Position numbers and translations under genes: made by a program. Positions 40,025 through 51,132 of a DNA stretch of 64,000 bases are shown here, in pieces. Under the pieces are notes generated by a model. It did no database searches, was not told the origin of the DNA, and saw only the letters and a list, made by a program, of their open reading frames with translations. This stretch comes from Ctena decussata (lineage: Eukaryota > Mollusca > Bivalvia > Lucinida > Lucinidae): the NCBI GenBank assembly GCA_963989385.1, contig OZ022501.1, positions 19,430,102-19,494,101 on the forward strand. The letters are read 5' to 3'. Within the stretch, counting starts at the first letter, position 1. Every line of letters begins with the position of its first letter.

Positions 40025-40062
40025 CTCAGACCAGCCTGTGCAAGTGCACAGGCTGGTCAGAG
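40025..40062. repeat. Near-perfect hairpin, 18-bp arms
   Basis: CTCAGACCAGCCTGTGCA pairs with TGCACAGGCTGGTCAGAG, with one mismatched position and a 2-nt loop. Confidence 0.7.
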
Positions 40063-40639
40063 CCTTTGTTGTTTGCAGACAACATGTATGGACACTAAAA
40101 ACTACAGGCACAAAACAGGCTGAGGCTAGGCGCCATGGATTCACAGACTGATTTGAGCATCCACTCCTCTCAGATACCATAAGCCACCTTGATCATGAAA
40201 CCAACATTGAAATCAAATATCTTCAAAATTACTTTGTTTTAGCTGAGATTTTTAATATTGATAATTTCTCTAAAATATTATGTGTTTATGCTTAATTAGA
40301 TGCTGTACATGCTTCTTAATTGAGGATGTTTAAATATTTAGGAAACCTCAGACATCTTGATAAGGCGAGCATTTTAAAAATGTTCTGAAATTTACCTGTT
40401 TTGTGTATAAAAGGTATGAAATATATTCAAGAAACACTCCTTTTTCCATATAAGAATCTTATAATGCCATGAATTTTGAGAAATGTAAACACTAAACACT
40501 TACTTCTTTGAAAATCCCTGGCATAGTGCTGATCAACAGGAATATGAAAAAAAGATGAGATTACAGTGCAAAAAAAAAAGTCTGCTAAATTTAAAAAAAA
40601 TCTTGTTTCATGTCATGAGGATTTAAAGTGTAGAACATG

Positions 40640-40745
40640 TAGCTGGCAAACAGAATATATCCAGATGAGGTGGCTCATGATGGTCCACCTTATTTGGATC
40701 TACACTGTTGGCAGTTTCGACTACATTGTATTTTCATTTTTGACC
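40640..40745. mobile_element. Family B MITE, copy 4, partial
   Basis: TATCCAGATGAGGTGGCTCA, TATTTGGATCTACACTGTTG and TTTTCATTTTTG survive. The termini are missing. Confidence 0.6.
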
Positions 40746-40770
40746 TGAAAATGTTTACATGTATTAGTAC

Positions 40771-40972
40771 AGTGCTCCAGATAAGAAGGGGTAACACAGA
40801 TAATTTTGGGATAATTAGCCATATTTCTCAACAAAAACATATTTTGTGACCCATCATTAGAATTGTCTCATCGAGACGGTTCTAATGAGGGGTGACAACA
40901 TATGTTTTCGTTGAGAAATAAGAAAAATTATCTTTGAATTATCCTCAGTACCCACTCTTATCTGGAGCTCTG
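40771..40972. mobile_element. Family E MITE, copy 5
   Basis: It starts AGTGCTCCAGATAAGAAGGG and ends CTCTTATCTGGAGCTCT. The central hairpin is slightly decayed (CATCATTAGAATTGTCTCAT versus GAGACGGTTCTAATGAGGGG). Confidence 0.85.
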
Positions 40973-41239
40973 GTTGTTCTGTAAAAAAGACATAAAGACT
41001 TAAATTTCTTCTTTCTGATGTATTTTATTTAAAAATGACAGAAATTATGTGGTGCGTAATAAGTTCTGACAAGCATAGATAATGTTACTGTGTTACAGAT
41101 AAATTGAAAATAATATTTAACCGGGTCAGTAACCTCTTATGGTCAACATAATACATTTATTAGAGAAAAATAGAAAAAAAGCTTAAAGATTCATATTAAA
41201 CACTATTAATTGTCTACAAAAATTGTTAAAAACTGTTTC

Positions 41240-41378
41240 ATCAAAGCTGTATCATATTGAGAATTCAAAGATAAGAGGACAAACAGTGTAGATTCAGATG
41301 AGTGGCTCATTATGAACTGCCTTATTTGGATCTACTCTGTGAATTGAACTATTTTCATTTTTGGCACTTAAAGTGTTG
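41240..41378. mobile_element. Family B MITE, copy 5, left end missing
   Basis: ATCATATTGAGAATTCAAAG, ACAGTGTAGATTCAGATGAG and GGCACTTAAAGTGTTGA are recognisable. Confidence 0.7.
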
Positions 41379-41660
41379 ATTAAATAGTGGTCCCCTGTGG
41401 CCTATTGACTTTTAGCAGGTCCATTTTTTGCTCAGGCCGTTACTTTTGATCATTAGGACTCTCACCACTCTGGTTTGAATCTAGTTGGGTCAAGTTGGGA
41501 AAACCAACTTCTGCTAATGGGATGTCAGATGGGTTTTCTCTGGGCACTTGGGTTTTTTGCCCATCTTTAATGACTCGGGGTACCAAGTTGAAATACTGTG
41601 TACAACTCATGGCTGATTGTTGAATGCACTGCTGGTTTGAAACAGTTTCCACTCCCTTTA

Positions 41661-41862
41661 TTTAACTCTTTAAGCACCAAAAAGCAGATGACAAAATTTA
41701 CGTCTGCAAAAATTAAAAAAATGCTTTGTCCAAGACATTTCGTACTGAAAATTCAAAGACTAGAGGGCAAACAGTGTAGATCTTCATGAGGTGAGCCGCC
41801 TCATCAGGATCTAAGCTGTTTGCAAATTATGCTATTTTCGTCACTGGTGCTTAAAGTGTTAA
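41661..41862. mobile_element. Family B MITE, copy 6, complete
   Basis: The termini TTTAACTCTTTAAGCACC and GGTGCTTAAAGTGTTAAA are near-perfect inverses with TTAA included at both ends. The core CTTCATGAGGTGAGCCGCCT has lost part of one hairpin arm. Confidence 0.85.
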
Positions 41863-41886
41863 AGCAAGCTCCTTTTCTTGTCTTGT

Positions 41887-42156
41887 TGGTTGGTTGATTT
41901 GATGCTTAACGTCCACGGTAAACAACTAAGGTCATGTCGGGACGGTCAGTTAACCTAACCACACTATTCCTGGGCAGGCTTAGACCTTCTAAGCGGTTAA
42001 CCAGTACTAAGTGCACATACTTTCGCCAGTAACTGACAACTGCCCTTCTTGAATCAGCGGAAGGAGAAACGAAAGTATGTGGCCAGACTGGGATTCGAAC
42101 CCAGGACCTCTGACTTACGAGTCGGGTGCCCTACCGATTGCGCTACCCGGCCCGGC
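41887..42156 (-). mobile_element. tRNA-derived SINE, family S2, full length
   Basis: On the minus strand GGGCCGGGTAGCGCAATCGG carries the A box, and GGTCCTGGGTTCGAATCCC a perfect B box (GGTTCGAATCC). The tRNA-like head of about 75 nt has CGT or TAA at the anticodon position. The body ends GTTTACCGTGGACGTTAAGC. A perfect 11-bp TSD TCTTGTCTTGT lies at 41876-41886 and 42157-42167. The shared body and TSD argue against a free tRNA gene. Confidence 0.92.
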
Positions 42157-42260
42157 TCTTGTCTTGTCTAATGGAGTATAAATAGGGGCTCCATTACTGC
42201 ATGCGGCTATGGATACGTTCCACTGAAGTGCTGGGAGGTAATGTCGTCACAAGAATTGAA

Positions 42261-42609
42261 ATACACACACACATTGTCTTGTCTGTAGGCAGCTATAGGA
42301 TTGGAATGATGAATGATGCACAGACAAACAAGATGAAGCTTAGCAAAAAAATTTTACACCTGTATAAATGATTAACATATAGGATTCCGTGGCCTATTAC
42401 CTAGACACGAAATTTTGACACAGGTAGAGGCTGTGTTATGAATGGAGGGTTTATTTGTTTCGGAAGTTCATTGAGTGGTAGAAAATTGGCATAATGTCAA
42501 CTTACGATTAGAACATTTCTTGCTGTATCTTTCAGCTTTAAGTTCTTAACTGTATTCAACATAATTAGCGTATTTAAGTTGCAAAATGGCAGCATATCCT
42601 TGAAGTGAG
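42261..42609. other. Unassigned intron
   Basis: No gene or repeat family is recognised. Confidence 0.5.
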
Positions 42610-42842
42610 TGGTGGTGACACAGGTAAACTAACAATGTGGCATGTGTGCCCAGCAATAACTCAGGTCAGCCTTGGCATCCACCCAGTCTGATAAGAGTCT
42701 TCAATGCCAGCATGATGTAGCTTAGACCCTTAGCTACCTTTAAACACACAGCAAAGACTCTGATCAGATTGGGCGGATTCTCAGGCTGATCTGAGTCTTT
42801 GCAAGGTGCACATGTACTTTGTTTTGTAGTGTCACAGCTCAT
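42610..42842. mobile_element. Family F MITE, copy 5, diverged
   Basis: It runs from GGTGGTGACACAGGTAAACT to TGTAGTGTCACAGCTCA. The core GGGCGGATTCTCAGGCTGAT is retained. Most CpGs are lost, suggesting an older copy. Confidence 0.7.
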
Positions 42843-42869
42843 AGTAAACTTTCTTCCTTAGATCGGACA

Positions 42870-43070
42870 GGAGCCCCAGTAGCTCAATGGGTTAAGTGCT
42901 GGCCTACTGATCTAGCGGACCGGGTTCGAATCCCCCTTGAGGCGAGAATCTTTCCTACTGTAAACGGGGTTCTATTGCTCACAGCCTTTCATTATCACCG
43001 TCCCATCGTCCTGATATGACTGTAATAATGTTGAAAAGGATGTAAAATTGCAAGTCATCCATCCATCCAC
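42870..43070 (+). mobile_element. tRNA-derived SINE, family S3, with intact pol III boxes
   Basis: GGAGCCCCAGTAGCTCAATG contains the A box TAGCTCAATGGG, and CCGGGTTCGAATCCCCC contains a perfect B box. The body TTTCATTATCACCGTCCCAT and ATATGACTGTAATAATGTTG matches the copy at 13127, and it ends in an (ATCC)n-type tail. No clear TSD was found. Confidence 0.87.
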
Positions 43071-43553
43071 CCTAATAAGACATATATGGGCATGTTTTCT
43101 AATGAAAGCAAACAGCATTTAATGGGGACAGTCACAGAAGGCTGCAGAAGCTTTACAAATGAAACTCTAAGATATTTTTTTCAGTTTCTGTAGAGAAGGG
43201 ATAAACCCATTAAGATATGTGTGCGAGTGTGTGTGAATTGTTTCTCAAAATGCACATATTATTCTTAGTAAAGCATAATATATGCAGTAATCGGGTCAGA
43301 TATGGACATACCAAACCATAGCTTTCAGATTGGCACATGAGTCACAATAAAGTTGGATAGGAACAAAATCTGGAAGGAAATTGCTGGTGGAAATGCACTC
43401 TAATAGCAAGCATTGTTTGTCATATTTGAAGAGCTTTTGTCTTCATATCACATGGCTGCTAGCATGTTAATTAAGCCTTATAGAAGATTGACTTTAATTA
43501 ATAAAAGTGGTAAGTCTTTCGACCAGACATACACTGTGGCCATTAAGTAATGA
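43071..43553. other. Unassigned intron
   Basis: No gene or repeat family is recognised. Confidence 0.5.
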
Positions 43554-43757
43554 TTAACACTTTCAGCACCAGTGACTCAAATAGCAGAATTTGCAAACAG
43601 CATAGATCCTGATGGGGCAGCTCATGATAGCTGCCTCATCAAGATCTACGCTGTTTGCCCTCTAGTCTCTGAATTCTCAGTATATCTTGGACCAGGCGTT
43701 TTTTAAAATCGTGCAGACGTAAATTTTGTTGTCTGCTTTTTGGCGCTTAAAGGTTTA
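43554..43757. mobile_element. Family B MITE, copy 7, complete
   Basis: It begins TTAACACTTTCAGCACCAGT and ends TGGCGCTTAAAGGTTTAA. The core ATGGGGCAGCTCATGATAGC retains a hairpin. It is in the reverse orientation relative to 41661. Confidence 0.85.
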
Positions 43758-44094
43758 AAATGTATTTTGTCTTACATTAATCATTTTAAAGCTTCAGTCG
43801 ATATTGACAATATTACTCTGCTAAATATCATGAACATGGCATTGCTGTAACTTGTAAATTTTATCACAAGGAACAATCTCAGTAGCAGACATTACTAGGT
43901 TGTCTAAATTGTCTGCCTTAAGCATTCTAAATTGTCTCCCTTAACCATTCTAGGTAAGGGAAATAAATATTTTATGAAGGGGCAATTAGAATTGCCTCCC
44001 TTTACAAAATAATAGTTCTTTCCTTGCCTGTATTGGCTTTCTCCACCCATGTTTTCCTGCCATTTTAGCAAAGAGGTAAATTTTGGTGACATCA
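43758..44094. other. Unassigned intron with weak family Q words
   Basis: AATTGTCTCCCTTAACC and AATTGCCTCCCTTTAC occur near 43925-44010. Nothing else is recognised. Confidence 0.4.
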
Positions 44095-44392
44095 GGGCCC
44101 AGTTGTTCAAAACTAACGATGTCGTTAAACGAGAAACTTTGGTGATATCAGGGCCCAGTTGTTCAAAACTAACGACGTCATTAAACGAGATGTTAAAATT
44201 TTAAACTTTAATATCTCAAGTACACCAATATTTTTTGTTGAAAAAATGTGAGAGGCTTTTGCAGTGCAAAAGCTTCTCACATATTTTCAACAAAAAATAT
44301 CAGTGGATTTAGCTATTAAGTTGCAAATCACTTAACAAGTTGACCTCTTAACGAGCTTGTTAAGCTAATGATGCTTTGAACAACTGGGCCCA
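44095..44392. mobile_element. Family I foldback MITE with duplicated left end
   Basis: The termini GGGCCCAGTTGTTCAAAACT and TTTGAACAACTGGGCCC are inverted. The middle is a hairpin of TGTGAGAGGCTTTTGCAGTG with its complement. The left 56 bp (TTTGGTGACATCAGGGCCCA...) is tandemly duplicated with small differences at about 44083-44150, so the element proper is about 44153-44392. Confidence 0.8.
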
Positions 44393-45120
44393 GTTTACTT
44401 TTTTGGGCAACAAAGTTCTGTCAGAAAAGGGTCTGCTCTTAAAGGAAAGAATTTACTTCCAGGAAAGCAAATTCTTTCCTTTAGATAAACCATTATTGCG
44501 CTAAATCCCAGCAGTTTTTCACAGGGCATCCATTTCCTTTCAGTGTAACAATATATACAGTATGGAGCCACATCATGTGATTTCCAACAATGTGGCATTT
44601 GTTGTCACATTAGAGTGACTCAAGCCATAGAGCCAACAGTGAGGTCTGGTTACCCTGCATAGCATAAAGGTGAAGGATGATCTGACAATCTCATGACAAA
44701 ATTGCCACATTGTTGGAAGTCACATGATGTGGCTCAGTTATGTAGTAGGTAGCAGACTTAGGAAAAAAACTTCTAAGAAAAAAACTTTTATAAAGAAAAA
44801 TACTGAAACAGTATAGGTTCTCACTGCAGTCCTGTTTGTAACATTTTGAAGCAAAAACAAAACAAAACAAAAAAATGCTGTCCTATCTTTGTTTCAAAAC
44901 AAGTGTAACATTAGAGAAATAACAGTTACATACTGAAAAGAGTGATAAAAGTTAAAAGTACTCTCTGCAGTCCTGTTTCAGAAAGTTTGGTAATATTGAA
45001 AGGGGAGACAAAAGTGAAAAATGGCAGAATTGCCTCCCCTGAAAGTGTATCTGTTTGCCTTAAATGGTCTAAACTGTTATTTTTTAAGAATTAATGGAAA
45101 GTATCTTGAATTGTTATCCA
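44393..45120. other. Unassigned intron with family Q fragments
   Basis: About 44400-44490 (GGAAAGAATTTACTTCC and inverse) and 44995-45060 (GAATTGCCTCCCCTGAAAGT) carry Q-like words. A CCAACAATGTGGCA / TGCCACATTGTTGG inverted pair (about 44586-44716) with a matching ATGTGATTTCC / GGAAGTCACAT pair suggests another ~180-bp foldback. Confidence 0.4.
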
Positions 45121-45281
45121 GTGAGTGAACTTGGGTTTGATGTCCCACCAACAACTAGGTCATATGGAGACGAGACCTCAGTTGAAAGTCTCATCCGAAA
45201 GGCCGGAGAAAGGGGGGATCGATCTTGCGACCCCAGGATTGGTAGTCCAGCAAGTTTTCCACTACACTACGGCAGCTCCAA
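45121..45281 (-). mobile_element. tRNA-derived SINE, family S1, minus strand, older copy
   Basis: On the minus strand it starts GGAGCTGCCGTAGTGTAGTG and includes CAATCCTGGGGTCGCAAGAT. It shows more changes than the copies at 9918 and 19376, and no TSD is visible. Confidence 0.8.
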
Positions 45282-46158
45282 TACTCTCTGATGGGAAGCT
45301 TTGATTGTGCTAAAACACAAAACAGTATTAACTGATGATTAATCAGAAGTCAGCTTTTTTTCCCCTGCCTTATTTACTGATCATTCACATCTTGGGATCA
45401 CTGTTTTATGGGTGACTCCTGTTTCGGTCATAAAATTATACTACTTACACGGAGATCCAGTAAAGCCGGAGTAATCTGCATGCCCGCTGAGCATCTTCAA
45501 GATGATTTTCTACGATAAAAGACGTTCGTAGTTATTTAAATGTCACATCTGCATTATCCTTTGTTCTGTGGTTGGTCATTCCCTTTTTGGAATCAGTGCT
45601 TCACAATGATCTCATTGGCAATGACTTCCAGTGAACCGAGTTCTAATCTTCCAATCTGTGCTATGTATTGTTCCCTCACTGTTGACAACATATTGTGTTT
45701 TCATCTGATCTGCTTTATTATTCAGATGAACAGTCAGGGTTATTGACTCTTTCTAAGTGCTCGGAGTGTGAGTAACTTTAGTGCCAGGATACTGTGTGAT
45801 CACAGTTGTTAGTCCACCTGGAATATTAGTGCACTTTTAGGGAAATGGATGACCAGGGAAGGCAATACAACCAGTTTTGTTGTTGCGTCCCTTTTGATTG
45901 GGGGTCAGTTCTTAAAGGAAAAGAATTTGTTCATTTGTGAGAAAATTCTTGCCTATAGGTAGTACCTATTTCAGAAGGACACCTTCATCCAGGGAAGCAA
46001 ACAAGAAGTCATAAAATGTGTTGAGACCCTTAAAAACAAAATTGCAGAAAGAAAGGTAGACTGATCTGGATCTTAACTGTTAAAAGACAATTCTGTATCA
46101 ATATTTTAAGTTCCCGGATTTGTTTTTGTCTTGATTGAAAATAGGCCCTGTAGCATTC
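45282..46158. other. Unassigned intron with a family Q copy
   Basis: About 45855-46040 contains GTTGCGTCCCTTTTGATTGG, GGGGTCAGTTCTTAAAGG and GGGAAGCAAACAAGAAGTCA, the fullest Q copy besides 1560. No gene is recognised. Confidence 0.45.
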
Positions 46159-46355
46159 AGAGCTCCAGATAAAGTGGAGTATAGGATAATTCCAAGATAA
46201 TTTTCCTTATTTTGTAATGAAAGCATAATGTTGTGACCTGATTAGAACCGTCTCAATGAGACGGTTCTAATTGAGGTCACAACATATGTTTTTATTGAGA
46301 AAAATGGATGAATATCCCTAAATTATCCCTGTTACCCCTTCTTATCTGGTGCGCT
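46159..46355. mobile_element. Family E MITE, copy 6
   Basis: It starts AGAGCTCCAGATAAAGTGG and ends CCCTTCTTATCTGGTGCGCT. The central hairpin has arms AATTAGAACCGTCTCA-like with the loop shortened, and both arms have lost the CCCTC block. Confidence 0.8.
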
Positions 46356-47150
46356 GCCTATGTTTTTCAGACTGACAAAATTGGTCTTTAGAATCTTGAG
46401 GATAATGTTATTGAATAGTATTGACTGATAGGGTAATGGCGGTCATTTACATGCATGTACTTGTATGTATGTTGGAGCAGCCGACTTCTTTCTGGGGTTA
46501 TGAATTTCTTTAAATTAGCATAGTTACTGTTAGTGGTATAATAAAATCCTTTTTTTATCGTTTGTTTGTTTGTTCTATATTTTTCAACCTTACAGAATAA
46601 TTTTCAAATCATTGCCAAAAATTAGGCGAAAACTGGCTTGATTATAACAGAGCTTTTATCAGGTGGGTGTTAATTCGAAACAAAATTGTTGACAGAATTT
46701 TCCTACTTTACAAGTCATACAGTGGGAGGATATTAACCTAACATTCTTAATCAGCAGGCATTAGATTTAGTACTAATATTCTGCTGATCGATACCAAGTC
46801 TCTTTTTTCTGCTCGTTTTCTTTCTTCAATAAATATTGTAGACTTTTGGGATTGGGTATTCTTGTCACTGTTTACAACATAGTTTGATTACAGAATTGTC
46901 CCCTGACATAGTCAAAGGGGACTAGGGACTAGATTCATGCATTTGTTTGTCCATTCCTACATAAATCTTGTGGCCTTAACTCTGCTTAGTTTCATTCTTT
47001 CATGTAACTTTAAAGATATTGTTGTCATCATCTAATGTAGTCATGTTTTATGATGGTCATGATAAGATCCTTCCTGCAGCCCTCTGTGTGTCCATCTATA
47101 GCCAAGTTTTGTGGCTGCAAGTCCTCTTTCAGTTTCAGCTGACCCGATGA
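46356..47150. other. Unassigned intron
   Basis: No gene or repeat family is recognised. Confidence 0.5.
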
Positions 47151-47252
47151 TTAACCCATTGCATTCTGGGTATTTACGTTTGTTGGGCCTGATCTGGATC
47201 CAAACTGTTTGCCCAGATACCTCTAAAGGGGTATCCCAAATGGAATGGGTTA
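47151..47252. mobile_element. Family C MITE, copy 5, internal deletion derivative
   Basis: Only about 100 bp remain: TTAACCCATTGCATTCTGGG joins directly to GTTGGGCCTGATCTGGATCC and ends ATGGAATGGGTTAA. Both TTAA ends are intact. Confidence 0.85.
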
Positions 47253-47484
47253 AAGGCTGGAACTCTGATGGAAAGCATCACAGTGATATGTGCGCTAAAT
47301 AATTTTCAATATCTATTTATGTCAATGCAGAATAGGTCAGAACAAAACTTAGTAGTAATAAGAATGGTCCCACCAAAAAAAAAGGTGGTCGTGGTCAAGC
47401 ATTGGTGCTGGGTAACTTTCAGTGCTGTGGCATCCTATCAACTGTGCTTGCAGTAGGTGTGGGTAAGGGTTGTTTGGCCGTTTT

Positions 47485-49051
47485 TAGCTCACCAGAGCCG
47501 AAGGCTTCGGGGGAGCTTATAGGATAGGCAGTTGTCCGTCGTCGTCGTCGTCGTCGTCTGTCGTATGTCGTCGTCTGTCGTCCGTCAACACTTTCAAACA
47601 ACATCTCCTCTGAAGCCACTGGGTCAATTGGGCCCAAATTTTATCTGTAGCATCCTTGGGCTGGGGGATTGAAAGTTTGTGTTTTTTTGTGAAAATCGGA
47701 TCATTAGTTTGGTTGCTATGGCAACTTAGAGTTCCCATAGACTTACAATGGGAAAAATCATAAAATGGCATTTACTGCCAAGCCATTGCAGACATTTTGA
47801 CAAAACTTTCATAGAAATGTTCCTTTAGAAGTCTTCTATCAGCCATATGTTTTTAGGCCCACTGCTCTTTTTATTGGTTGCCATGGAAACCAAAATGCAA
47901 AAAAAAAGAAAAAAGAATACTTAAAAATTATCTTCTCTGAAACCGCTAGGCTGATTGGGCCAAGATTTCATCTGTAGCATCTTTGGGCTTGGGGATTGAA
48001 AGTTTGTTTTTTTTATGAAAATCTGCTATTTAGTGTGGTTGCTATGGCAACTTAGAGTTCCCATAGACTTACAATGGGGAAAATTGTAAACTGGCATTTA
48101 CTGCTAAGCCATCAAATATATTGGGATAAAACTTTCATAGAAATGTTCCTTGAGAAGACTTTTATCAGGTGTATGTTTTTTAGCCCACTGCGCTTTATAT
48201 TGGTTGCCATGGAAACCAAAATGCAAAAACAGAAAAAAATACTTATAAAATTTATCTGCTCTGAAGTCAATGGTCCAGTTGGGCCCAGATTTTATCTGTA
48301 GCATCCTTGGGCTGGGGGATTGAAAGTTTATGTTTTTTATGAAAATCGGCGTCTTAGTTTGGTTGCTATGGCAACTTAGAGTTTCATTGACTTATAATGG
48401 GGAAAATCAAAAAATGGCATTTACTGCCAAGCCATTGCAGATATTTTGACAAAACTTTCATAGAAATGTTCCTTGAGAAGTCTTTATAAGCTATAATGTT
48501 TTTTGGCCCACACTCTTTTTATTAATTGCCAAAATGAAAAAATAGAAGATGAAAAATACCTTAAATTATCATGTCGGAACCCATATGCTCTATGAGGCAG
48601 AGACTTCATAGACATACGGATCATATTAGCCTTTACAGATTTCATGTTTTCCATTGTCACTGTTCAAAGGACATGGTTGGTATGGCAACTTATAATGAGA
48701 AAAAAAACAATAAAAAGGATTCATTGCTAAGTCATTGCAGATTTTCAGAACTATTCCTTGAGTGGTCTTCAATCAGCCCTATACTTTTTCTGCACGCTGC
48801 TCATTTTGATCATGGCAACCAAAAGGAAAAAAAAATCACCAAAAATTCTCTGAAAGTTATCCTTTTTTGTTGCCAGGGCAATCAAAATGTGGAAAATAGT
48901 TATATATTTTGTTATCAACTCAACAGACTGTTAGACTGAGACTTTGTAGTTGTATATTTTGTATTAGCCTGTACAAAATGTGACAGCAATAATTTGATAG
49001 CAATTTTGAGCTAGAGATCTGGTGAGCTTTGTGGCCCGTGGGCCTCTTGTT
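47485..49051 (+). mobile_element. HINE/pearl-like element D2a: hairpin, (GTC)n, ~325-bp array
   Basis: The 5' hairpin AGCTCACCAGAGCCGAAGGC...GGGGGAGCT is followed by TATAGGATAGGC and a (GTC/CGT)n tract (about 47537-47590). Units of about 325 bp follow, each with GGTTGCTATGGCAACTTAGA (near 47711, 48037, 48361) and GTTGCCATGGAAACC, then diverged units to about 48950. It ends GATCTGGTGAGCTTTGTGGC and a GGCCCGTGGGCC hairpin (49033-49044). The second copy is at 60201. Confidence 0.7.
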
Positions 49052-49130
49052 GTCTCTCCCCAATCCCATCTTTTCTTCCTCCATCTCTCTGGGAGATGGC
49101 TCCATTACACTGAAATACTACCTCAAAGAG

Positions 49131-49210
49131 CAGTTAAACCCAAAACAACCAACAAGCCAACTCACAACAGCAGTTAAACCCAAAACAACCAACAAGCCAA
49201 CTCACAACAA
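49131..49210. repeat. Two-copy 40-bp tandem repeat
   Basis: CAGTTAAACCCAAAACAACC...CACAACAG is repeated exactly, apart from the last base or two. Confidence 0.9.
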
Positions 49211-49778
49211 GAAACAGACACCAGTGTACAAAATCAGATACTAAATAGGAACAGCATACAGTGGGGTACTGTCATTTTCTATGAAGAAAGTTTCATTTAC
49301 ATATTTTCCACCAATTTTTGAAGTGACATATATCGCAGTATCTATTGTTTTCACCATTTGACATCAGTCATATTTTACATGTGTCATAATCAGACCCTTT
49401 TTGCAAGAGTTACAGCTCTTGATCTGTCCAGCAATACAAATCTTGTGGCCAATCTTGTAGATTGATGATACATGTATATCTTCTGGGTTTGCACCTAAAC
49501 TGTCAATTTGGAAGAACATTGTCATTCTTAAGTACATTGGTTATCAGTACCTGACTAAATTACATAAGCTTCATACCTGAATGAAATATTTCTTTAGAAT
49601 TCCAAATTTGAATTGCAAAACGAAACTATTTGTTTGTACTTATTATAACTGCTGTGATGTCAAATAATTGTATGGATTGTTGCAGTGTGACAGAAGTCCT
49701 TTAGATACTATGGTAGTCACTCAGATCTGAATGTTTCTATCAGTGTCTGCGCTGTAACCGTTCTCTGAAGCTATACCA
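49211..49778. other. Unassigned intron
   Basis: No gene or repeat family is recognised. Confidence 0.5.
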
Positions 49779-49983
49779 GACCCCGAGGTTATAAAACTTG
49801 AGTACATTCTCAAACTCAAAATAAAGCACACCGATTGGCTGCTTCCGAGCACATAACTTGAGTACATTTTCAAACTCAAAAAAAGCACCCATTGGCTGCT
49901 TCCGAGCATGTGCTCGGAAGCAGCCAATCGGTGTGCTTTATTTTGAGTTTGAGAATGTACTCAAGTTTTATAACCTCCAGGCC
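49779..49983. mobile_element. Family H foldback MITE, copy 2
   Basis: The termini GACCCCGAGGTTATAAAACT and AGTTTTATAACCTCCAGGCC are inverted. The left arm (TTGAGTACATTCTCAAACTC ... GATTGGCTGCTTCCGAGCA) is present twice and the right complementary arm once, a partial duplication of one hairpin side. Confidence 0.8.
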
Positions 49984-50611
49984 AAGTCTTTGACAATTCT
50001 CTTGATAGTTAATGATCCTGATCAGATTTTTGGGCAAGGGCAGTAATTGGACAGGTGTTCACTGCAGTTTTTACAAAGGTAAGTAACTAGTGTGACTCTG
50101 AGTTTGCTTCCCAGGACAACAAAGTCCTTCTGAAATGGGGTTTCCCATGAAGGAAAACATTTGCTCCTTTTCTGTCCTTTTAAGAATTGATCTCACTCGA
50201 TCAGGGAGTTCAAACAAGAAAATGGGAGGGTTGCTGCCCCTTGAAAAGGTATCCATATACCATAAGCATAGTTTAATGTTATTCATATCTGACATGTCTT
50301 CATTTAGTAGTTATCAATCAGAATTTTATATTTGAAACTTTGTTTATTTTGCTTTCTTGAATTTGCATTCAGATTGTGTTAATTTGATTCACAGAGATTT
50401 TAATTAGAACTTGTTTGTTGTATGTCTTGACTTCCTGAAAAACTTGTTTGTTGACTGTTAGGTTAATGAACTGTTTGTCATTCTGATTTTCCAATATTAC
50501 TGTTTTTGGTCAGTAACAATGAAGCATGTTGACCAATGCACAGAAATTTACATTTGGGTTTTGCACATGCTTTAAATGTTATGATCAGCCTGTATGCTCT
50601 TAATGGTGTAA
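49984..50611. other. Unassigned intron with family Q words
   Basis: About 50100-50260 carries GTTTGCTTCCCAGGACAAC and GTTGCTGCCCCTTGAAAAGG. Otherwise nothing is recognised. Confidence 0.4.
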
Positions 50612-50990
50612 GAGGGGCCATAATGTAGTGAATAGGGGAGAATCGGGTAACTTTGGACAGCGGGTAAATTCAGACAGTGACATTGTTTCCTTTATATGTC
50701 AGTTGTTTGGACTTAAAACAAAAATAACTGGCCAAACAGTGAAAATTCTGATGAGACGGCTCATTGTGAGCCGGCTCATCTCGATTTTCACTGTTTACAA
50801 TAATACATCCGAATTTACCCTCCTGTCCGAAGTTACCCGACTCTCCCCTAAGGCACAACACTATCAATCCAGGGCTCACAGGTTCTATCCCTAGCTTCTC
50901 TGGTCTTTCAGATGAGACTTTAAACCAAGGTTTGGTCTCCATATGACACACATGTTGGTGGTTGTTAAACCCAAGCTCACTCACTCACTC
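50612..50990 (+). mobile_element. SINE S1 interrupted by a family A MITE
   Basis: The head fragment GAGGGGCCATAATGTAGTG (about 50612-50630) continues after the MITE with CAACACTATCAATCCAGGGC (50855 on). The SINE tail GTTAAACCCAAGCTCACTCA ends near 50990. This orders the insertions: SINE first, MITE second. Confidence 0.85.
50633..50850. mobile_element. Family A foldback MITE, copy 2
   Basis: Termini TAGGGGAGAATCGGGTAACT and GTTACCCGACTCTCCCCTA. The core ATTCTGATGAGACGGCTCAT forms a hairpin with GCCGGCTCATCTCGATTTTC. The inverted termini are the best preserved of the three copies. Confidence 0.9.
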
Positions 50991-51005
50991 TTATTACTGA
51001 TGAAA

Positions 51006-51132
51006 GTAAGTGCACTTACTACGGGTTAACTTCCTTGGAGGTCTATTAGCCTGCCCAGGAATAGTGTGGTTAGGTTAACTAACCGTCCGGACATGACCAT
51101 AGCTGTTTACCATGGACGTTAAACAATAACAC
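51006..51132 (+). mobile_element. SINE S2, 5'-truncated, plus strand
   Basis: GTGCACTTACTACGGGTTAA, CCCAGGAATAGTGTGGTTAG and TTTACCATGGACGTTAAAC match the body and tail of the full copy at 41887. The tRNA head is missing. Confidence 0.85.

Noticed and set aside
42078..42154. Possible tRNA gene on the minus strand (perfect A and B boxes)
   Set aside because: The tRNA-like head continues into a body shared with other loci and is bounded by an 11-bp target duplication, so it is a SINE.
42870..42950. Possible tRNA gene on the plus strand
   Set aside because: The head is followed by the S3 SINE body also found at 13127 with a 12-bp duplication there.
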